A program made the position numbers and the translations under genes. A stretch of DNA of 52,743 bases from Lobulomyces angularis (Eukaryota; Chytridiomycota; Chytridiomycetes; Lobulomycetales; Lobulomycetaceae): the NCBI GenBank assembly GCA_027604685.1, contig JADHYX010000130.1:1-52743 (forward strand). Reading direction: 5' to 3'. This document shows positions 46,775 to 52,743 of this stretch, piece after piece. The notes below the pieces were generated by a model that saw nothing but the letters and a program-made list of their open reading frames with translations, did not search any database and was not told the DNA's origin. Numbering within the stretch: the first letter of the stretch is position 1; each line of letters opens with the position of its first letter.

Positions 46775-49700
46775 CTAAGATTCTAAATTATGCGCTTCTC
46801 CTGAAACCAGTCTAGGGTTATCGATGTTGTTTAATGCTTCTCTCGTTTTTGGCCTAGAATCAGATTTTTTAATACCTACTGACTCTCTTGTCTTGGGTCT
46901 AGAGGTAGGTGTAGGTGTGTCTCTGCCTTGTGAAGTAATTTTTCTAATATCTTCTCTTTCACCCATTGTCAACTCAACTGCTGCTTCATTACAGACTTCT
47001 TCCCTATCTTGAGCATTAGTACTTTTTAATAAATCTTTTTCTGGTGTTTTCATTTGAGACCGACTAGTGGCACTAGTTAAATTTATTCTTGCTGAACTAT
47101 CATCTCTCACTAATTCTTGGTTATGGAAATCGTTAATTTCACTATGAGCTGTTTTCGGTCTGTCATTAGTTTCATTAAGTGTGTAATTAACTTCTCCATC
47201 CTTTACCTTACTGGTTCTAGGCCGAGAGAAGCTATCTTTTGTAACGGTCCCTGATTGCGATGAAGGTCTACTTTTTTCCTGCAAGGATTCCCCTGTAATT
47301 GTTCTAATTCTGGAACTTTCGTGTTGAGATTCTGGTCTGCTGCTTGCTGATGTTTTTTTTGTTTGCAGCTGTTCCATCCCCCATTTGATACTTGTAAAAT
47401 GTTCCTTGCATGCCTGATAAACTTCTGCGGGAGAGGGAATTGAAGAAATCTGAAATCGTAGTCAATTAAAAAAATTCTATTGTTAAAAGATGTAATTACT
47501 TTAACCAATTTCCCAATTCTTTCATATTCCTGAATAACTTCATAACTTGTATTAATGAAAGTACTAAATCTTTTCTTAATTGTTTCCAAGTTGTCATCTG
47601 CTCTTCCACTCGTTTCTCCTCTTTTTAGTAGTCGCGATTCTAACACCGATTCGGGACACTCAAAGTACAGAACAAATCGGCAGGAAGCAACTACAGCTTC
47701 AAAGGCAAATGCTTGATCAATTTGCCGTGGAAATCCATCAATGAGAAAACCTTTAAAATTGGAGGTTGTTCTTAACATTTCTTCTCGCAATAACTCTAGT
47801 GTCACGTTCTATTATTTTTCAGTTATATTATAATTAGAAAGAATATTTTATATATTAAGTACGATAGGCACAATTTTTCCATCCTTCATCAGACTCTGCA
47901 ACAATTGTGCTCTTTCAGAACCGGTAGTTACTTCAGCTCTTAGCAAGTCTCCGCATGATATATGTTTATACTCAAATTCTTCTGCCAATTTTTCACATTG
48001 AGTTCCTTTTCCACATCCCGGACCACCTAAAACGAAGATTATGTTTTTCCAAGCAACGCCTCTCGTTTCCGGTTCTAGGAAATATTCTTTTGCGGTGCAA
48101 TACACCTCTTGTGGTGATGGTGTTGAAGAGATCTTAAAAATGTTACATTATTTAAACACAGATTATAAGAGTTGCAAAATTTTTACCTTGACACATTTTC
48201 CAATCTCCTCATATTCTTCTATTACTGGATAGCTAGTGTTAATGAAGGTGTCGAATCTTTTTTTTATGGTTTCCAGATTATCATCAGCTCTACCACTCGT
48301 CTCAGCTCTTTTTAATAATCTTTCCTGCAGTACTTCCTTGGGGCACTCAAAGTACAACACAAATTTACAAGGTGCGATTGTAGCTTCGAAAGCATGTGCT
48401 TGATCAACTTGTCGAGGAAATCCGTCAATAAGAAAACCTTTTTTGGACTTCGGACACTTGAGCATCGCTTCCCTCAACAATTCAAGAGTTATTTCCTGCA
48501 AATTTTAATAGAATATTTACAAATAATTTTTATACAATTGGAACAATTTTTCCATCCTTCATTAGATTTTGAAGAGCTTGTGCTCTTTCTGATCCTGTGG
48601 CGACCTCTGCCCGTAGTAAATCCCCGCAGGAAATGTGTTGGTAGTCAAATTCTTTTGCTAATTTTTCGCATTGGGTACCTTTTCCGCAACCAGGGCCACC
48701 TGCAATCAAAAAATTTTAATAATTTCTTCCTATTGTATTTTAAAATTAACCTAGAACAAATACGATTTTTTTCCATGATTCTCCTCTGCTGACTGGATCA
48801 ATAAAATATTCCCTAGCCTTTTCATACACTTCAATCTGGGATGGAATAGAAGAAATCTAAAAAATTTTTAAGATAAACTTTTCACTGCATTCGAAAATAA
48901 CCTTAACACATTTTCCTATGGCTGAATATTCACTAATTACTGGATAACTGGTGTAGAAAAAAGTACTAAATCGCTTTTTAATGGTTTCTAAATTGTCATC
49001 TGCCCTTCCGCTGGTCTCTCCTCTTTTCAACAATCTTTCTTGCAAAGTCGACTCTGGACAATCAAAATACAATACAAATTTACATGGAGCAATTGTTGCT
49101 TCAAATGCATGTGCTTGATCAACCTGTCTAGGAAATCCGTCAATTAAGAATCCTTTGAATGTTTTCGGTGTCCGCAGCATTGCTTCTCGAAGAAGTTCCA
49201 ATGTTACCTCCTATAAAAATAAAGATAAGAATTTTAAATAAATCAAATACAATTGGAACAATCTTTCCTTCCTTCATTAAGTTTTGAAGCAATTGGGCTC
49301 TCTCAGATCCAGTTTCCACTTCTGCTCTTAATAAGTCTCCACAAGAAATGTGCCTGTATTCAAACTCTTTACTTAGCTTTTCGCATTGAGTTCCTTTTCC
49401 ACTTCCAGGTCCACCTAAAATAATTAACTACACTGAAGCTACTTCAGTTGTTACCTAAAACAAAGACGATATTTTTCCAAGCGAGACCTCTACTCCTTGG
49501 ATCTATAAAATATTCTCTCGCAGCGTTATAGACTTCATCAGCAGAGGGTATTGAGGAAATCTAGCAAAGTAAGGTTAACTCTTTACAGTAATACTTAAGT
49601 TTCTTGTATTACCTTTACTGTTTTTCCAAATTCCCCATACCTTTCGATAACAGGATAGCTGCTATTAATGAAAGTACTAAACCTTTTCTTAATAGTATCT

Positions 49701-52157
49701 ATATTATCATCGGATCTACCACTAGTTTCACCTCTTTTTAACAACCTTTCTTGAAGTACTACTTCTGGACACTCAAAATATAAAACAAATTTACAAGGTG
49801 CAATGGTTGACTCAAAAGCATGTGCTTGATCGATTTGTCTTGGGAACCCATCAATAAGAAAACCTTTACTAGACTTTGGAGTTTTATGCATAGCTTCGCG
49901 AAGGAGTTCCAGTGTAACATCCTAAAAGTTTTTAACGTTCTGTACATTTTTATCAAAAAATTTACAATTGGAACAATCTGGCCTTCCTTCATTAATGCTT
50001 GCAACATTTCTGCTCTCACTGAACCGGTAGCAACTTCAGCTCTAAGTAAGTCACCACAAGAAATGTGGGTGTAGTTGAATTCATTTGCAAGTCTTTCGCA
50101 TTGAGTCCCCTTTCCACTCCCAGGCCCTCCTAATACAAATATAATGTTCTTCCATGCTTTACCTCTGGAATAGGGATCAATAAAGTATTCTCGGGACTTC
50201 ATGTAAACATCGTCTGGTGTAGTTGTAGATAAAATCTGATAATATGATTAATTATATGATAATAGTAAATTTACTTTCACAGTCTTTCCCACTCTAGAAT
50301 ACTCTTCAACTACCGGAAAACTGGTTGTGTTAAACGTATGAAATCTTTTCTTGATGGTTTCAATGTTATCATCTGCCCTTCCGCTTGTTTCTCCTCTTTT
50401 CAGTAATCTATCTAGTAATACGTCTTCTGGACATTCAAAATATAGCACAAATTTACAAGGGGAAATGGTTGCCTCAAAAGCTCTTGCTTGGTCTACCTGT
50501 CGAGGAAATCCATCTATCAAAAACCCTTTTTTTTCAGGAGAACATTTCAGCATAGCTTCTCGCAGTAATTCCAAAGTTACGTCCTAAATATCGGATTTAA
50601 TTAATATTAACTTAATGGTTAATTTTTACAATCGGTACTATTAAGCCATCCTTCATTAAACTTTGTAACATTATTGCTCTTTCTGAACCCGTTTCTACTT
50701 CTGCTCTGAGAAGATCCCCACATGAAATGTGATTGTATTCAAACTCCTTAGCCAGTCTTGTACATTGAGTTCCTTTACCACAACCTGGGCCACCTTTTTA
50801 GTCAATACAAAAGTTAGCTTTTAAATTAGTAAGTCACTTTTACCTAATACAAAAATAATATTGCTCCACGCCAAGCCCCTGGATTTTGGATCAACAAAAT
50901 ACTCTCTAGCGGTAGCGTACACTTCGTTAGGTGAGGAGATAGACGAAATCTACATACATTAGTAAAAAAAGTTTATATATTTATGATGATAAAATTTTAC
51001 CTTTACTGTTTTTCCAATCTTAGAATATTCTTCGATAACAGGAAAGCTGGTGTTTTTGAATGTATCAAATCGTTTTTTAATAGTTTCCAAATTATCGTCA
51101 GCCCTCCCACTGGTTTCACCTCTTTTTAGTAGCCTCTCAACTAAGACTTCTGGTGGGCATTCAAAATAAAGTACAAATTTGCATTTTGCAACAGTTGCTT
51201 CAAAGGCTTTAGCCTGATCCAGCTGTCTAGGAAAGCCATCTATTAAAAAGCCTTTTGCTTTTTTAGGTGCCATCATCATTGCTTCTTTTAATAGCTGTAA
51301 CGTGATGTCCTACAGCAATTTTATTATAATGTGAAAAATAAAGTTTAATTGTACCAGAGGAACTATTTTTCCTTCTTTCATCAAATTCTGAAGAAACTTA
51401 GCTCTATCCGAATCGGTAGCAACTTCGGCTCTAAGTAGATCACCACAGGAGATGTGATTATAATCGAATTCTTTTGCTAACCGTTCACATTGAGTTCCTT
51501 TTCCAGAACCAGGACCACCTTAATAGATCAATTTAGTTGAAGCTTATTCTTTGCTATACTCTAACCTAAAACGAATACTACGTTTTCAAATGCTCCACCC
51601 ACGAAAATTTCATTCTTACTTTGTGGAGAGAGCTGTTGTGCTTGCTGAAGAATTGGAGGTAATACATTTTGCCTTGTAAATGGTCTTTGCCCAAATGGTC
51701 TTAACCCTGCTAAAACTCTGGCAGTGCCTCCATGATTTCTTTTTGGAAACCCTCCTGCTAAATTTTTTTGTTGAGTTCTGTTATCCAATAAAGCAACTTT
51801 ATTACTCCTGCTAAACTCTCCAATCCTCCCTCTGAATTTAACTTGATTTTTGTATTCTTCTTTTGAGACAAAGGTATCTCGGAAATTTAGTGGGACAAAC
51901 ATATCCCATTGCAAATTTTTAGTTTGATTGTTTACTTTTCTTTCATGCCTTATTTGCGACACACAGTTTTCTATAAAAGTTAAAGGACTGTCCGGTCTAT
52001 TAAAACTCAGTCCCGTCACAACGCTCTAACCGAAATTTTTTTTAATAATTGTTCTTTTAAATCTTACCTCCATTATCTGGTTTATTGATTTTTTTTGAAA
52101 ATATTCATTAGATTCTTTAAGAATTTCATTAGATAAAGTATCATTAAAAGATGACAT
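46775..52157 (-). CDS. Protein with six tandem adenylate/UMP-CMP kinase domains
   Basis: About 1,500 residues. An N-terminal region of ~170 residues (basic, [15 protein letters not shown] stretches, [11 protein letters not shown]) has no recognised fold. Then come six nucleoside-monophosphate kinase domains of ~200 residues, P-loops near 51560, 50840, 50135, 49445, 48740 and 48025. Each shows FVLGGPG(S/C)[32 protein letters not shown](E/D)CP and the short-lid motif RGETSGR(A/S)DDN, closest to the AK1/Ura6 short-lid group. Domain five reads [11 protein letters not shown], the only lid deviation seen. All six look catalytically competent, catalysing ATP plus NMP to ADP plus NDP. The C-terminal ~200 residues are disordered and repeat RPKTRE/RPRTSK-like motifs. 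Introns recur at the same codons in each unit. Multi-domain AKs occur in cilia and flagella, so a zoospore flagellum role is plausible but inferred. Confidence 0.88.
47450..51600 (-). repeat. Six tandem ~700-bp kinase repeats with shared intron positions
   Basis: Repeat period is about 680-720 bp. In all six units an intron follows the KIVP(I/L) codons, directly before D/E/N-(V/I)-T-L, and another follows (T/C/L)VK, directly before I(S/L)S. A third intron splits the second Gly codon of FVLG|G in units 1, 2, 4 and 5 but is absent from units 3 and 6. The array therefore grew by duplication of an intron-containing unit. Confidence 0.88.
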
Positions 52158-52490
52158 TTTTTAGTTGAATCTACACCAAAATTTTAATGGAAATAGTATG
52201 TACAAATCTCCACTTTGTTGTGAGTAATTAATTTCTATATAAACCCAAAAAATTTTCTCTTTGATTTGTTTATGCTTATATTTTTAACTAACTTTTGGTT
52301 TAATTTGTTAGCTTTTTTTAACCAATCAACAAGAAAAAAATAAATAAATAAAAGTTTTTCATTGCACTCACATTCATTCTCATCTGTTATTGTATCTGTT
52401 ATTGTATCAATCCTAGTGCGTGGGCATTAACTTTTTTAACACCCAAGCACCAATAAAAAAAATAACGAAAACTATTTAGGAAAAAATCTT
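52158..52490. other. Intergenic region upstream of the hexa-kinase gene
   Basis: About 330 bp between the hexa-kinase start and the end of Fanzor-like copy C. A 12-nt direct duplication (TCTGTTATTGTA twice) lies at ~52382-52405. It should include the kinase promoter. No inverted repeat matching an element end was seen. Confidence 0.4.
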
Positions 52491-52743
52491 TTATCTACTT
52501 AAATAAACTGGTCTATTTCCATTTAATGATGTACTCTCAACTATATCTTTCAGGTTTAAAGTTGCGACATCATCCCTATTCCATAGTCTTTAAAGTAAAT
52601 GCGCATTCACCATTTGCTCACAATTTTCGTTGTTACAACGGAGCAATCCATGAACTTTAATTTCTATATCTTTTTTACTTGGATATGGATGTTTTCTTTG
52701 TTTAAAAGTTTCCAACGATCTATTTTTACAACCAGGACAAATA
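52491..52743 (-). pseudogene. Fanzor-like nuclease, C-terminal fragment at window edge (copy C)
   Basis: Runs off the right edge of the window. Translated on the minus strand it begins ICPGCKNRSLETFKQRKHP, continues through HGLLRCNNENCEQ (a complete two-knuckle zinc ribbon), then an in-frame TAA, RLWNRDDVATLN (RuvC-III Asp present) and a tail GNRPVYLSR ending in TAA at 52491-52493. The order and wording match copy A at 12700-12951. The TAA before RuvC-III would remove the catalytic segment, so this copy is probably inactive unless the stop is spliced out. The rest of the gene is outside the window. Confidence 0.72.

Noticed and set aside
47450..51600. Regularly spaced repeats that could suggest an array such as CRISPR
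   Set aside because: The ~700-bp units encode full kinase domains with introns; this is a protein domain array in a eukaryotic gene.
52491..52743. Codon reassignment to explain the in-frame stop in Fanzor copy C
   Set aside because: The codon is TAA, which ends most confident genes here, so pseudogene decay or an intron is the simpler reading.

Overview
This is nuclear DNA from a compact, AT-rich (roughly 70% A+T by eye) eukaryote. The protein-coding genes are split by very short introns, mostly 40-50 nt, with GTA/GTT donors and TAG/AAG acceptors. The gene set suggests an early-diverging fungus or near relative with a swimming (zoosporic) stage. Fungal-type genes are a Clr2 silencing factor, a Bye1-type PHD/TFIIS-M/SPOC protein, a PUA-bearing glutamate 5-kinase and a cobalamin-independent methionine synthase. 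Less typical of yeasts and moulds are a class C GPCR, a dCache receptor, a possibly flagellar poly-nucleotide-kinase, NatD, a homeodomain-bearing PNUTS and Fanzor-type elements. No species name can be defended from the sequence alone.

Layout. 1-1775: AT-rich, no convincing gene. 1776-2066 (+): MOCS2A/MoaD with a 6-nt first coding exon. 2212-6593 (-): exocyst SEC5. 6821-10892 (-): PNUTS/LUMINIDEPENDENS-like PP1 scaffold. 11291-13594 (+): two decayed Fanzor-like genes. 13989-15639 (-): CDC50. 16126-19366 (-): class C (GABA-B-like) receptor. 19771-21630 (-): dCache-HAMP-like receptor. 21788-22496 (-): NAA40, divergent from clr2 (22581-24697, +) across 84 bp. 25581-26556 (+): Pol III subunit RPC31. 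26831-28419 (+): PRO1. 29290-31939 (+): methionine synthase. 32131-34486 (-): asparagine synthetase. 35172-38122 (-): RING-H2 protein with a SUMO-interaction-like motif. 38500-41086 (+): inositol polyphosphate 5-phosphatase. 41266-42678 (-): DCC1. 43792-46619 (-): BYE1. 46775-52157 (-): protein with six tandem adenylate/UMP-kinase domains. 52491-52743 (-): C-terminal end of a third Fanzor-like copy, running off the window.

The genes fall into loose themes rather than a pathway: nuclear transcription and chromatin (PNUTS, NAA40, Clr2, RPC31, BYE1, DCC1), membrane traffic and lipid signalling (SEC5, CDC50, INPP5), sensing (two receptors side by side), amino-acid synthesis (PRO1, MET6, ASN in a row) and nucleotide energetics (the hexa-kinase). 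No operon-like logic is implied.

Most notable: (i) one protein combining an N-terminal homeodomain with the PNUTS set (LW domain, PP1 motif, RGG tail, CCCH finger); (ii) a protein with six complete nucleoside-monophosphate-kinase domains whose introns sit at the same codon in every repeat; (iii) three related, decaying Fanzor (eukaryotic TnpB-like) copies; (iv) a RING-H2 protein that may be a SUMO-targeted ubiquitin ligase; (v) tiny initial exons in MOCS2A and asparagine synthetase. All 17 confidently bounded genes appear to end in TAA or TAG and none in TGA. Exon joins were read by eye from splice motifs and protein family continuity, without transcript evidence.
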